Origin: Corynebacterium tuberculostearicum
Lineage (GTDB): Bacteria > Actinomycetota > Actinomycetes > Mycobacteriales > Mycobacteriaceae
Reading direction: 5' to 3'
Assembly: GCF_030503735.1 (NCBI RefSeq)
Contig: NZ_CP073096.1
Span: forward strand, 124,001-188,000
DNA length: 64,000 nucleotides
Under the pieces are notes generated by a model. It was not told the origin of the DNA, made no database searches, and worked only from the letters and a program-made list of their open reading frames with translations. Within the stretch, counting starts at the first letter, position 1; each line of letters starts with the position of its first letter. Made by a program: the position numbers and the translations under genes. This document shows positions 9,651 through 17,866 of this stretch, one piece after another.

Positions 9651-9685
9651 ACACCCGAGGATTTCCCTCGGGTGTTTCTTTTTGC
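9651..9685 (+). terminator. Rho-independent terminator after fadD
   Basis: A perfect ten-base-pair stem (9651-9660 with 9666-9675, arm ACACCCGAGG) with a five-base loop is followed by TTCTTTTT. It lies 16 bases after the acyl-CoA ligase stop. Confidence 0.85.
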
Positions 9686-9887
9686 CGTGCTTGCCGATGC
9701 CCCTCGGTGCAGCTCACCCCACCACCCTCACCCCAGCAGAGGCGAACCTGCCATAAACCTGTGAACGGCTTCGGAGTGTCGCACGCCCGCGGCGACTGAT
9801 CTGGCATAGAGTCGTGAAGCGTTACAGCAAACCTCAACCTCTACTAGAGGTTAGAAATGAGACTGCGGAAGGAGTGGCTCGAAGCCA

Positions 9888-10568
9888 ATGCACAAAATCG
9901 CCGCCGAGCTGCGCCACCGCGAGCTCACACAAGAAATTTATAATATCGGCGACGAAGTCGCAGAATATCTCGAGCACCTCATTGAAGCCATCGAGGATTG
10001 GGACGAAGAGCTGTGCATGGATTGCCTGGCTGAGCTAGGCGATATCGTCGAAGATGCCCGCGTGGATTCTGGTAGGTGCGTGGGCGAACTGATGGGCCTG
10101 CGCCAAGCCTTGGTCTCTGGCGTGCGCTCCGGTACCATTTCCGCCGCTTCTTCCGGCGTCAATGATGTGGAAGAACCGGAACAACTGACGCCGCGCCTAT
10201 TGGACGAGCGATTCCCCATCTCCAAGCCCATTGTGGTGCACCAGCTGGCTGAATCCCTGCGTTGCCGAACCCAGGCGGTAGCGGATTACCTCCGCGAGGT
10301 AGTCGAGTACGTGCTCGCACAAACCGACGCCGTCGCGCGCAACCTCGATATGGTCTCCCTGCCGCACCTGTACAAGCGCACCGGCGAGTCCGCCCTCATT
10401 GCGGTCCAAGCGTGGAAGCACACTGTGCTCGATACGCACCCAGCCTATGTGCGCACGATGCGCGGGCATAACCCGCCACAGTTCCTAGAGGAACGCGCTC
10501 GCATTGCCGCGGTGGTAGAAAAGGTCCGAGCCAAGCGCGAGGCTGCCCGCCGGGCTACAACCGCATAA
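9888..10568 (+). CDS. Hypothetical helical protein, unknown function
   Basis: A 226-residue, predominantly alpha-helical protein without signal peptide or membrane segment. The N-terminal third is acidic (LIEAIEDWDEELCMDCLAE), the middle is a short Ser/Val linker, and the C-terminus is basic (VRAKREAARRATTA). It contains one Cys pair (CMDC) but no recognisable zinc or catalytic motif. ATG 9888 is the only possible start in the frame because a TGA lies at 9858. GGAAGGAG is unusually far upstream (about 13 bases). The gene stands alone between two terminators and is therefore probably monocistronic. Confidence 0.6.
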   Translation: MHKIAAELRHRELTQEIYNIGDEVAEYLEHLIEAIEDWDEELCMDCLAELGDIVEDARVDSGRCVGELMGLRQALVSGVRSGTISAASSGVNDVEEPEQLTPRLLDERFPISKPIVVHQLAESLRCRTQAVADYLREVVEYVLAQTDAVARNLDMVSLPHLYKRTGESALIAVQAWKHTVLDTHPAYVRTMRGHNPPQFLEERARIAAVVEKVRAKREAARRATTA

Positions 10569-10913
10569 TGCACTAAGACTTCCTTGTTTTATACAAGGGT
10601 ATGCTCACGGTCACCGAGAATCCCTCTCTCGGTGGCCGTTGAAGTTTTCTGCGCTAGGGTGCCCCAATTCGGGGAAGCATTTAGGGAAAATTTAGGTTAA
10701 CGGCCGTTCCATATAACTTTTGTTATGCCTGTTCAGTGGCTTGGGTGCTGTATCCAGCGGTATTGTTGCTGGATCAACCTTAAAAATCTAAGTAGAAAAT
10801 ATTCTCAACGCTCTGTAGGGCATTCCCCGTCCATGCGAACGACGTGACCTAGCACCATCCACACGCGGCGCGCGCAATTTCATTCTTTAACCACACCTAC
10901 AGGGAGTTAATCT
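10569..10913. other. 345-bp intergenic region with terminator and probable promoter
   Basis: After the terminator it holds a CCCC-AATTC-GGGG hairpin (about 10662-10674), a perfect ten-base palindrome AACGGCCGTT (10699-10708) and the inverted repeat ATAAC-TTTT-GTTAT (10713-10726). A candidate promoter is TTGCTG (10766-10771), a 17-base spacer, then TAAGTA (10789-10794). That would give the surface-protein mRNA a leader of roughly 110 bases. No coding sequence is evident. Confidence 0.5.
10607..10646 (+). terminator. Terminator after the 226-residue hypothetical gene
   Basis: A thirteen-base arm ACGGTCACCGAGA (10607-10619) pairs with 10627-10639 with one G-T wobble and a seven-base loop. It is followed by TGAAGTTTTC. 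A smaller CTTGT/ACAAG hairpin lies just upstream (10583-10596). Confidence 0.7.
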
Positions 10914-11579
10914 ATGGGCGCACGCCGAACTTCTCGCCTCATTGCCAGCGCAGTGGCCGTAGCCACCTTCTCTTCTATTACCGCCGTTCCTAGCGCCGTC
11001 GCCGCCGACGACACCACCTTCGTTGAGGAAAGGACCACCGACGATACCGTTAGCCTCAACGGCATCGAATTCGATGAGGACGGCAACCTGCTGGAGGAAA
11101 ACAACGCCGGCGATAAGGCGATGGAAGAACTCGACGCGGAAGAAGACGCCGCCGAGTCCATCACTCCGTACGCCGTAGACGGCGCGGAGGAGACCGCCGA
11201 GGCTCCGGCTTCTGAGGATGCTACCTCTGCAGAGACCACCCCATCCGAGTCCGCAGAAGAGACTTCTACTGAGGAGATCTCTGCAGAAGAAGCGGCCACT
11301 GAAGAGCCGACCTCTGAGGAATCCACCGAGCCTTCCACTACCGAAGCTGCGGTTGTTCCAGGCCAGGACGGCGTAGATGGTAAGGATGGCGAGAACGGCT
11401 GCGATGGTATCAACGGTAAGGACGGCAAGGACGCAGACATGTCTTCCGTCGCAGGGTTCTCTTTCCTGGCTGCACTCGTAGGCGGCGGCACGGTGCTGGG
11501 CATCCTGTCCACCATTGACTACTTCTACACCCACGGCATGCTACCGAAGAACAGCGTCCCATGGCGCATCAATCAGTAA
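10914..11579 (+). CDS. Acidic surface protein with collagen-like segment and C-terminal membrane anchor
   Basis: A 221-residue exported protein. The Sec signal peptide (residues 1-30) ends AVA before ADD. Residues 31-148 are a low-complexity stretch very rich in Glu, Ser, Thr and Ala. Residues about 150-173 are eight Gly-X-Y triplets (GQDGVDGKDGENG onward). A hydrophobic segment (about 180-200) and a short tail ending PWRINQ close the protein. There is no LPxTG motif, so it is held by the membrane segment rather than by sortase. The start is ATG 10914 with AGGGAG eight bases upstream. It resembles stalk-like surface proteins of corynebacteria. A structural or adhesive role is inference. Confidence 0.72.
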   Translation: MGARRTSRLIASAVAVATFSSITAVPSAVAADDTTFVEERTTDDTVSLNGIEFDEDGNLLEENNAGDKAMEELDAEEDAAESITPYAVDGAEETAEAPASEDATSAETTPSESAEETSTEEISAEEAATEEPTSEESTEPSTTEAAVVPGQDGVDGKDGENGCDGINGKDGKDADMSSVAGFSFLAALVGGGTVLGILSTIDYFYTHGMLPKNSVPWRINQ

Positions 11580-11592
11580 GACCTTCCTTATT

Positions 11593-11707
11593 GCGGGCGA
11601 AGTTTCGGTGGGTTCTCTTGCGAGGAATTCGCCATCGCCCGCCCTTCGCGCTCACCGGCGCAGCGGATTCCGTGGCGAAAGCGCCGCTGGTGAGCGCGAA
11701 GGGCGGG
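11593..11707. repeat. Large nested hairpin between convergent genes
   Basis: A perfect 19-base inverted repeat (11638-11656 with 11689-11707, arm beginning CCCGCCCTTCGCGCTC) encloses a second five-base stem GGCGC/GCGCC (11657-11661 with 11681-11685). An eight-base arm GCGGGCGA (11593-11600) can instead pair with 11635-11642, so two mutually exclusive folds exist. There is no U-tract. It lies between the stops of convergent genes and may act as a bidirectional transcription block or be a repeat-family copy. Confidence 0.75.
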
Positions 11708-11739
11708 GTAGAGGAAGGCGGGAGGCAAGAAGCGTGGAC

Positions 11740-12612
11740 TTAGGCAGAACGCGCGGCCTTTTGTCTGGCGGTGATGGTTGAAATGAGGTCGATCAGGAAA
11801 AGAGTGGGGTGGTCGATGAGCTGCCGAGGGGTATAGCAGAGGACGGTGAAGCCGGCCTCGCGCAGACGTCGGTGGCGCTCACGCTGATGGGCAAGCGCCT
11901 TCGCAGGGATTATGTCGATGAGGTAGGCGTTGTTGATGCATAGGGCGGTCGTGATGCCGGGCAACGCGGTGAACGACGCCTCGAAGAACATGGGCCAGGG
12001 GAAATCGGCCTCAATGAGGAGGGCGCGGGCGAAAGACTCGTAGGGAGAGCGGGAAAGAGGTGAGGCGTGGTGGATTACGGCGCGGACGATGCGGCTATTG
12101 CGCACCCGGCCCATGCGGGCAAACTCTTCCTTGAGGTCTTCCCAGCTGAGGCCCCAACGCAAAGCCGAGTCGGCGGCGATGAGGCCGTCGGTGAAGCCGT
12201 GGTAGCGGGCGACGTCGATAACCGCGCGGGCCTTGGAAACGCAGCGGGTACCGTCCACGAGGACAGGTTCGGGAAGGGAGGCCTTGCGGTAAATGCGCTC
12301 GGGATGGCGGCGGTCCTTGTGGGGAAGCGTATTGGTGGGAAGGGCCATTTCAATCTTTTCCTCGGCTGTGGCGATGACCCACAGGCCGTGCACGCGGGCG
12401 GCGGACTTGGAGATGAGCACCGCGGTATAGGCGCTGCGGGCCGCGGCGATGGCGCGCAGGCGCAGCTGGGACGGGAAGTCGAGGTAATGGTAGTGATCTC
12501 GCCGGACTGCGATGCGCGGTGCGAGTTTGAGGTAGGTGCCGTTTTTCAGGTCGGTCCAGAAAGTGGGGTGGTTGGCGCGGATGGAGTTGATATTGGTCAG
12601 TGGTGGTGTCAT
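11740..12612 (-). CDS. DUF559/AbiEi-like actinobacterial protein
   Basis: A 290-residue protein with the layout of actinobacterial proteins that pair an AbiEi-like middle with a C-terminal Vsr/DUF559-like fold. The C-terminus reads LIDIIPAKALAHQRERHRRL, then AGFTVLCYTPRQL; compare the usual pattern of D...E-x-DG..H...R..D..R...L...G..VLRFT..Q. The usual catalytic acidic residues of the Vsr-like core appear replaced here, so nuclease activity is doubtful. The start ATG 12612 has AGGAGG only one base away, an unusually short spacing; the open frame extends to 12765 without a better start. A stand-alone gene. No membrane segments are seen. The family assignment is moderate and the function unknown. 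Confidence 0.55.
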   Translation of the reverse strand: MTPPLTNINSIRANHPTFWTDLKNGTYLKLAPRIAVRRDHYHYLDFPSQLRLRAIAAARSAYTAVLISKSAARVHGLWVIATAEEKIEMALPTNTLPHKDRRHPERIYRKASLPEPVLVDGTRCVSKARAVIDVARYHGFTDGLIAADSALRWGLSWEDLKEEFARMGRVRNSRIVRAVIHHASPLSRSPYESFARALLIEADFPWPMFFEASFTALPGITTALCINNAYLIDIIPAKALAHQRERHRRLREAGFTVLCYTPRQLIDHPTLFLIDLISTITARQKAARSA

Positions 12613-12834
12613 GCCTCCTAGGAAAGGGCACGTTGCCGGCCGGCGCGAGGAGGTGGCGGCCGGGCCTGTGGATAACAAGGCTGCAGGGAAAGGCGAGTGA
12701 GCGAAGTGGCGGCTGGGAAAGTTACGGCCACAGTTATCCACAGTCGGGGGCGACATCCCTTGCACGTGGGTGCAAAAACGGTAAAGCCCGCGCCGGCCAC
12801 AAAGAAGCGGGCGCGGGCGAGGACGCGGCAGGAA

Positions 12835-13893
12835 CTAGACGGCCGGGGGAGGGGTGACCTTGTCTAGCTGCTCGGTAATCTGCGGCCACAGCTGGCCCAT
12901 GATGTCATCCCAGGTAAGGATCCACACGGCATTGTCCTTATCGGCCTTGCCCACCATGACGAGCTGTTCATTGCGCGCACGCATGTGGTCCAGTGTCTTT
13001 TGCACGGTGGTAGAAGAAGACACAGAAAGAGCGGGGCGAGAGAACTCGAGTACCGGGGCCTCCGGCTCGGCCAGCAGGGTATCGCGCACGTGGACCACGC
13101 GCGGGACGCGGGAGTCTTTGGGAAAGACCAGCACGCGCATGATGTTCTTGCGCACCACGAGGTCTTGGAGATCCTCCACGGTGGCGTCGGAAGGCAGGGG
13201 CACTACCTCAGAACCGTGGGCGCGGGCCATGGCGCCAACGGTGGAATTCTCCAGCTCGATGACATCAGAAATCTGGTTGGCGGAGTCATCGTCCAAAGCA
13301 CCGGTCTCGCGGGAGTGCTCGACCAAGGTGCGCAGGGTCTCGGCATCATAGCCTGCCGCCCCGGCGCGGTCGACGGGTTCCTCACCCGTCATGGCGACCA
13401 GCTTATTTGCCATGACGTTTATCCACTTCAGCAGTGGGCGGAAGAGCCACACGAATCCGCGCGCGGGAACCGCGATGACCTGTAGGGCGGTTTCCGGGTG
13501 GGTAATCGCCCAGGACTTCGGTGCCATCTCACCTAGAACGAGGTGGAGGAAGGTAACTACGAAGAGTGCGAGGAGGAAGCTGACGACGTCGGCAATGCCC
13601 AGCGGTAGGCCTGCGGCCTCCAGCGGTGCCATGAGCAGGTGATGCACCCACGGTTTGGTCACAGCACCCAGCACGAAGGTAGCGGCGGTAATGCCCAGCT
13701 GCGCGCCGGCGAGCATGATGGTCAGCTCATTGAGCGAGCGCAGGCCGGCGCGGGCGGTGCGGGAGTTTTCCGCATCCTCTTCCAAGCGGTTGCGGCGAGC
13801 GCCCATCAAGGAGAATTCGATAATCACAAAGAAGCCGGATGCGGCGATGATGAGCAGGGTAACGAGGAGGTTAAACCACCAAGATTCAGTCAT
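12835..13893 (-). CDS. CNNM/CBS-domain membrane protein, short form
   Basis: A 352-residue protein of the CNNM (DUF21) family. About four transmembrane helices occupy residues 1-170, with a conserved acidic half-helix region, followed by a CBS pair (about 200-330). Unlike its upstream neighbour it ends after the CBS pair and lacks the CorC_HlyC transporter-associated domain. Family members are linked to Mg2+ or Co2+ efflux; earlier annotations call them hemolysins. Its ATG overlaps the stop of the preceding gene by one base (TAATG), so it is translationally coupled to the longer paralogue and the two probably act together. Confidence 0.85.
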   Translation of the reverse strand: MTESWWFNLLVTLLIIAASGFFVIIEFSLMGARRNRLEEDAENSRTARAGLRSLNELTIMLAGAQLGITAATFVLGAVTKPWVHHLLMAPLEAAGLPLGIADVVSFLLALFVVTFLHLVLGEMAPKSWAITHPETALQVIAVPARGFVWLFRPLLKWINVMANKLVAMTGEEPVDRAGAAGYDAETLRTLVEHSRETGALDDDSANQISDVIELENSTVGAMARAHGSEVVPLPSDATVEDLQDLVVRKNIMRVLVFPKDSRVPRVVHVRDTLLAEPEAPVLEFSRPALSVSSSTTVQKTLDHMRARNEQLVMVGKADKDNAVWILTWDDIMGQLWPQITEQLDKVTPPPAV

Positions 13894-15287
13894 TATGCAT
13901 CCTCCTTCTCATCGTCATCATCGGAGTGGTCGGAGTAATCCTCCACCAGCTCGATGGCAAGGACGGACGGCACGTGGCGGTCCACCTCTTGCACCCGCAG
14001 GCGGATGGAGCGAACGGGCGCCTCATCGTGGTCTACCCAGTCATCTGGCTCGGCTTCGAGCTGGATGGTGTGTTCCTCGCCTACCTCAGGCAGCGCACCG
14101 GAGTGGGCGATGATGAGGCCGGCGACGGTCTCAAAGTCGCCCTCAGGCAGGTCGTGACCGATGGCGCGCTCGATCTCATCAATCGGCGTATCGCCATCCA
14201 CCACCCAGTGGGAATCGTCCTGTTCGGTGATCTCCTCGGTTTCTTCGATATCGTGCTCATCGGTGACATCGCCCAGGATTTCCTCAGCCAAGTCTTCCAT
14301 GGTTACGATGCCCACGAAGCCGCCGTATTCATCAATAACGCAGGCCATCTTCTGGTCGCTATCGCGCAGCTCTTCCACTACATCAGGCAGCGGCATAAGC
14401 TCCGGGACCACCACGGCTTCTTGCATGATGCTGGTGGCCTTGGTGGCGTCCGGTAGCTGGCTTGCTAAGACATCAAAAAGATGCACCACGCCTACCGGGT
14501 TATGTTCGTCATCGATGATGGGGTAGCGGGTGTGATCGGCCGACATCATCTCGCGAACCTCACCGATGGTGGTATCCGGATCGATGACGTCCACGCGGGA
14601 GCGCGGAATCATGGCGTGTTCCACATCGTGCTCAGGGAAGTCCAACAGGCGGTCGAGCACCATGTAGGTATTTTCATCTAAATCGCCGGCCTCGTGGGAG
14701 GAATCCACGATGGATTCTAGGTCATCGGCGGTAGCAGAAGAGTCCACGTCTTCTACCGGTTCGATGCCAAAGACCTTGAGGATGGCATTGGAAGAGTACT
14801 CAAAGAAACGGATAAGCCAGCCAAAAAGCCGCAGGTACAGCTGTGTGGAGGCAGCCAACCAGCGCGCCGTCTTCATTGGCGCGGCGATGGTGTAGTTCTT
14901 GGGGAAGAGCTCCGCAAAAAGCATCGTCGCGATGGTAGAGATGAAAAGCGCCGCGATGGTGCCTATGGTGACAGAAACCGCGGCCGGAACGCCCACACCA
15001 CCTAGCAGCGTGCCCAGTCCTTGGCCGACGAGGGGCTCGGCCACATAGCCGATGAGCAGGCCGGTAATCGTAATGCCGAGCTGCGCTCCGGATAGCATGA
15101 AGGAGGTCTGTTGGGTAATGGCCAGCGCACGTTGCGCTGTCTTATCCCCCTCAGCAGCCTGGGTCCGCAGCTGTGTGCGGTCCACGGACATATAGGAAAA
15201 TTCTTGGGCCACGAAGTATGCGTTCGCGACGATGATGAGGCCGATGACTACGAAGCCAGCCAGGATCATCAAAATAGCCGATAACAT
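13893..15287 (-). CDS. CNNM/CBS/CorC_HlyC membrane protein (hemolysin-like)
   Basis: A 464-residue CNNM-family protein. Residues 1-190 are the DUF21 membrane domain. A CBS pair follows at about 215-340 (MIPRSRVDVIDPD, RYPIIDDEHNPVGVVHL). The C-terminal CorC_HlyC domain is at about 360-450 (WVVDGDTPIDEIERAIGH). An acidic tail DHSDDDDEKEDA ends the protein. The probable role is divalent-cation (Mg2+/Co2+) transport or homeostasis at the cytoplasmic membrane. The start ATG 15287 has GGGGAG six bases upstream, part of which can be sequestered by a leader hairpin. It is the first gene of a two-gene operon with its shorter paralogue. Confidence 0.87.
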   Translation of the reverse strand: MLSAILMILAGFVVIGLIIVANAYFVAQEFSYMSVDRTQLRTQAAEGDKTAQRALAITQQTSFMLSGAQLGITITGLLIGYVAEPLVGQGLGTLLGGVGVPAAVSVTIGTIAALFISTIATMLFAELFPKNYTIAAPMKTARWLAASTQLYLRLFGWLIRFFEYSSNAILKVFGIEPVEDVDSSATADDLESIVDSSHEAGDLDENTYMVLDRLLDFPEHDVEHAMIPRSRVDVIDPDTTIGEVREMMSADHTRYPIIDDEHNPVGVVHLFDVLASQLPDATKATSIMQEAVVVPELMPLPDVVEELRDSDQKMACVIDEYGGFVGIVTMEDLAEEILGDVTDEHDIEETEEITEQDDSHWVVDGDTPIDEIERAIGHDLPEGDFETVAGLIIAHSGALPEVGEEHTIQLEAEPDDWVDHDEAPVRSIRLRVQEVDRHVPSVLAIELVEDYSDHSDDDDEKEDA

Positions 15288-15293
15288 GATTTA

Positions 15294-15315
15294 CTCCCCA
15301 CCGCCTAAAAGGTGG
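15294..15315 (-). promoter_or_regulatory. Leader hairpin overlapping the ribosome site of the CNNM operon
   Basis: In the mRNA (minus strand) CCACC (15311-15315) can pair with GGTGG (15298-15302), which overlaps the Shine-Dalgarno GGGGAG (15294-15299). The leader upstream is CCTCCC-rich and offers further anti-Shine-Dalgarno pairing. It does not match the M-box magnesium riboswitch. Regulation is inferred only from this geometry. Confidence 0.35.
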
Positions 15316-15434
15316 CAGGGACATCGACTGGGAGGTTCCACTGAGGGTGCCTTTCTACTAGGGAAGATGGAAACATACTACATGCATAACCCCCATTTCA
15401 GCCATTTTGTTCCCCGCCTATTAGGGTTTTATCC

Positions 15435-16574
15435 ATGACTGAACCCTTCGGGCTGTATATCCACGTTCCCTTCTGTGCCACTCGCTGTGGGTATTGCGAT
15501 TTTAATACCTATACCCCAGGCGAGCTCGGCAGCCCGCGCGATCTCACCGGGCCCTACCTGGATGCCTTGGACCGCGAGCTGGAGCTGGCGGCTGCGCGCG
15601 TGGAACGGCCGGCCGAGACCGTCTTCATCGGCGGCGGCACGCCCTCGCTGTTGGGCGGCAAGGGGCTTACCCGCATCCTGGACACGGTCCGTTCCACCTT
15701 TGGCCTAGCCCCAGGCGCAGAAGTCACCACGGAATCCAACCCAGAGTCCACCTCACCGGAGTATTTTGCCCAGCTTGCCGACGCCGGCTATACCCGCATC
15801 AGCCTCGGCATGCAGTCCGCATCCCCCGGCGTTCTCCAAGTCCTGGAACGCGCCCACACCCCCGGCCGCGCCTTCGCCGCTGCTCGCGAGGCCCGCGCCG
15901 CTGGCTTCGAGCACGTCAACCTGGACATGATCTATGGCACGCCCACCGAAACGGATGACAATGTGCGCCAGACCTTGGACCGCGTGCTGGAGACCGGCGT
16001 GGACCATGTCAGCGCCTACTCGCTCATCGTGGAAGATGGCACCCGCATGGCCCGCAAGGTCAAAAAGGGAATCCTGCCCGCCCCCGATGAGGACGTGTTG
16101 GCCCGGCGCTACGAGATGATTTCAACCGCCCTCGAGGCGGAAGGATTTGAGTGGTACGAGGTCTCCAATTGGTCCAGGCCGGGCGGCGAGTGCGAGCACA
16201 ACCGCATCTATTGGGTGGATGGCAATTGGTGGGGCGCAGGCCCTGGCGCCCACTCGCATCTAGGAAACGAGCGCTTCTTTAACGTCAAGCACCCCTCGCG
16301 CTATATCGATGCCCTTGGCCGCGATGAGCTGCCCATCAAGGAAACCGAAACGCTAACTGATGCCGACCGTCACATGGAAAAAGTCATGCTCGGCCTGCGC
16401 CTGCGCGAGGGCATCCCGGAGGCCTGGCTCGATGCCCACGCTGCCCCGGCCCTCGAGCGCTTCATTGATCGTGGCTTGCTCGAACGCGCCGGCGATCGCG
16501 TGCGCATCACCAAGCCCGGCCGCCTGCTGGCCGATGGCATCATTACCGATCTCCTCGTCGCCGAAGAAATCTAA
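15435..16574 (+). CDS. hemW: HemW-type radical SAM heme chaperone
   Basis: A 379-residue radical SAM protein of the HemW/HemN-like group. The cluster motif CATRCGYC gives Cys14, Cys18 and Cys21. FIGGGTPSLL and the LGMQSASPGVL block follow, then the C-terminal HemN domain (residues about 300-375). HemW is thought to insert heme into respiratory proteins rather than oxidise coproporphyrinogen; older annotations as oxygen-independent coproporphyrinogen oxidase are usually wrong for this subgroup. ATG 15435 is preceded by TAGGGTTTTATCC without a Shine-Dalgarno, compatible with a leaderless message. In high-GC Gram-positives hemW commonly precedes hrcA, as here apart from an inserted ATPase gene. 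Confidence 0.9.
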   Translation: MTEPFGLYIHVPFCATRCGYCDFNTYTPGELGSPRDLTGPYLDALDRELELAAARVERPAETVFIGGGTPSLLGGKGLTRILDTVRSTFGLAPGAEVTTESNPESTSPEYFAQLADAGYTRISLGMQSASPGVLQVLERAHTPGRAFAAAREARAAGFEHVNLDMIYGTPTETDDNVRQTLDRVLETGVDHVSAYSLIVEDGTRMARKVKKGILPAPDEDVLARRYEMISTALEAEGFEWYEVSNWSRPGGECEHNRIYWVDGNWWGAGPGAHSHLGNERFFNVKHPSRYIDALGRDELPIKETETLTDADRHMEKVMLGLRLREGIPEAWLDAHAAPALERFIDRGLLERAGDRVRITKPGRLLADGIITDLLVAEEI

Positions 16575-16683
16575 TCCTCGTTCCCAGACCTTTAGACTTA
16601 TTCCAGTAGAAACCAAACCCGTTAGTTTTTCCTTGGTCGATGAGAAACCTGCCATTCCGCTATTTTCTTGTTAGTCTTTCGAT

Positions 16684-17856
16684 ATGGACGATGCACTAAA
16701 TCCGTATACGCCCGGTTCGGGACTTGCCCCTACAGTCCTCACCGGGCGCGATAGGAATCTGCAAGCTTTTGACAACTTGACTAAGCGTGTAGAAAACAAT
16801 TTGCTTGGCCGCCCGATGTTGCTCATTGGTCTTCGTGGAGTCGGCAAGACGGTCCTTTTGAACCAATTGAAATCACGGGCCGATAAGTGTGACTGGCTCA
16901 CGGTAAAAGTTGAAGCTTCGCAAGGCGTGCGCGGGGCGGAGAGCGTACGGCGGGCAATTGCCAACGGGCTAGCTAAAGCTTCGCTGCGTTACCGTGCGAA
17001 GGCGTTGGTGAAAGAGAGCGCTTTGGCACTGTCCCGTGCGGTTGCATCTTTTCACCTTTCCTTAGGAGACGGAGCAATGAACCTAGGGGTGGAGACTAAG
17101 GATTTAGCTCCAGTTACCGGAAACCTAGAGCTCGACCTGCAGGATGTCACCTCTGCTGTAGCGGAAACCCTAAAAAAGGATAGAAAGGCCCTTGCTTTCT
17201 TTATCGATGAAATGCAAGACCTAGATGAGGAAATGATGGAGGCGTTAATTTCGGCCCAGCATGAAGCAGGCCAAAACCGCCTACCATTTTATATTATCGG
17301 CGCTGGTCTACCGAGCTTGCCCGGAAAAGTTGCTAGGTCGCGCTCCTATGCGGAGCGCATGTTTGAGGTGCACACCATTGACCGCCTTGGCTTGCATTCG
17401 GCGCGCAAAGCTCTATCTGCACCCGCTGAGCGCCAAAACGTGGAATTCGAAGATGACGCTCTGGATTTTCTTGCGGAGGCAAGTGGACAGTATCCGTACT
17501 TTTTACAAGAGTTTGGATCCCAAATTTGGAAGGTAGGCGAAATCTCACCATTTACCATTGTGGATGCAAGGCAGGCCGCTCGCTTGGGAACAAAGCAACT
17601 AGACGCAGGCTTCTTCCAAGCTCGCTGGGATCGAGCTACGCCAGCTGAAAGAGACTATCTCAGTGCCATGGCAGCCTTAGGCGATGGTTCAGCGGAAACA
17701 AAAGAAATCGGTGAACGCCTGGGGAAGGATAATAAGGCTCTTGGTCCGGTTCGGGCTAAGCTCATAAACAAAGGACTCATTTATTCCCCTGAGCACGGTA
17801 AAGTTCGGTACACCGTCCCGAATTTTAAAGAATTTATCATTCGCCGAAGCGAATAG
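16684..17856 (+). CDS. Stand-alone AAA ATPase (ORC/Cdc6-like, AAA_16 type)
   Basis: A 390-residue soluble AAA ATPase opening with [18 protein letters not shown], the characteristic start of actinobacterial ORC-like ATPases. Walker A is GLRGVGKT (residues 49-56). Walker B is [13 protein letters not shown] (about 169-180). A sensor-1-like region GAGLPSLPG comes near 203. The C-terminal third is probably a winged helix ([17 protein letters not shown]). Base composition and codon use are visibly AT-richer than hemW and hrcA on either side, and the gene sits between two genes that are usually neighbours, both signs of insertion. It ends ten bases before hrcA and may affect hrcA transcription. The biological role is unknown; related genes occur in phages and mobile regions. 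Confidence 0.8.
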   Translation: MDDALNPYTPGSGLAPTVLTGRDRNLQAFDNLTKRVENNLLGRPMLLIGLRGVGKTVLLNQLKSRADKCDWLTVKVEASQGVRGAESVRRAIANGLAKASLRYRAKALVKESALALSRAVASFHLSLGDGAMNLGVETKDLAPVTGNLELDLQDVTSAVAETLKKDRKALAFFIDEMQDLDEEMMEALISAQHEAGQNRLPFYIIGAGLPSLPGKVARSRSYAERMFEVHTIDRLGLHSARKALSAPAERQNVEFEDDALDFLAEASGQYPYFLQEFGSQIWKVGEISPFTIVDARQAARLGTKQLDAGFFQARWDRATPAERDYLSAMAALGDGSAETKEIGERLGKDNKALGPVRAKLINKGLIYSPEHGKVRYTVPNFKEFIIRRSE

Positions 17857-17866
17857 GAGCGCCATA

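Noticed and set aside
10691..10703. DtxR-like half site TTTAGGTTAACGG
   Set aside because: Only one half of the iron-box palindrome is present.
15288..15434. M-box magnesium riboswitch before the CNNM genes
   Set aside because: The conserved M-box core sequences are absent; only a simple hairpin is seen.
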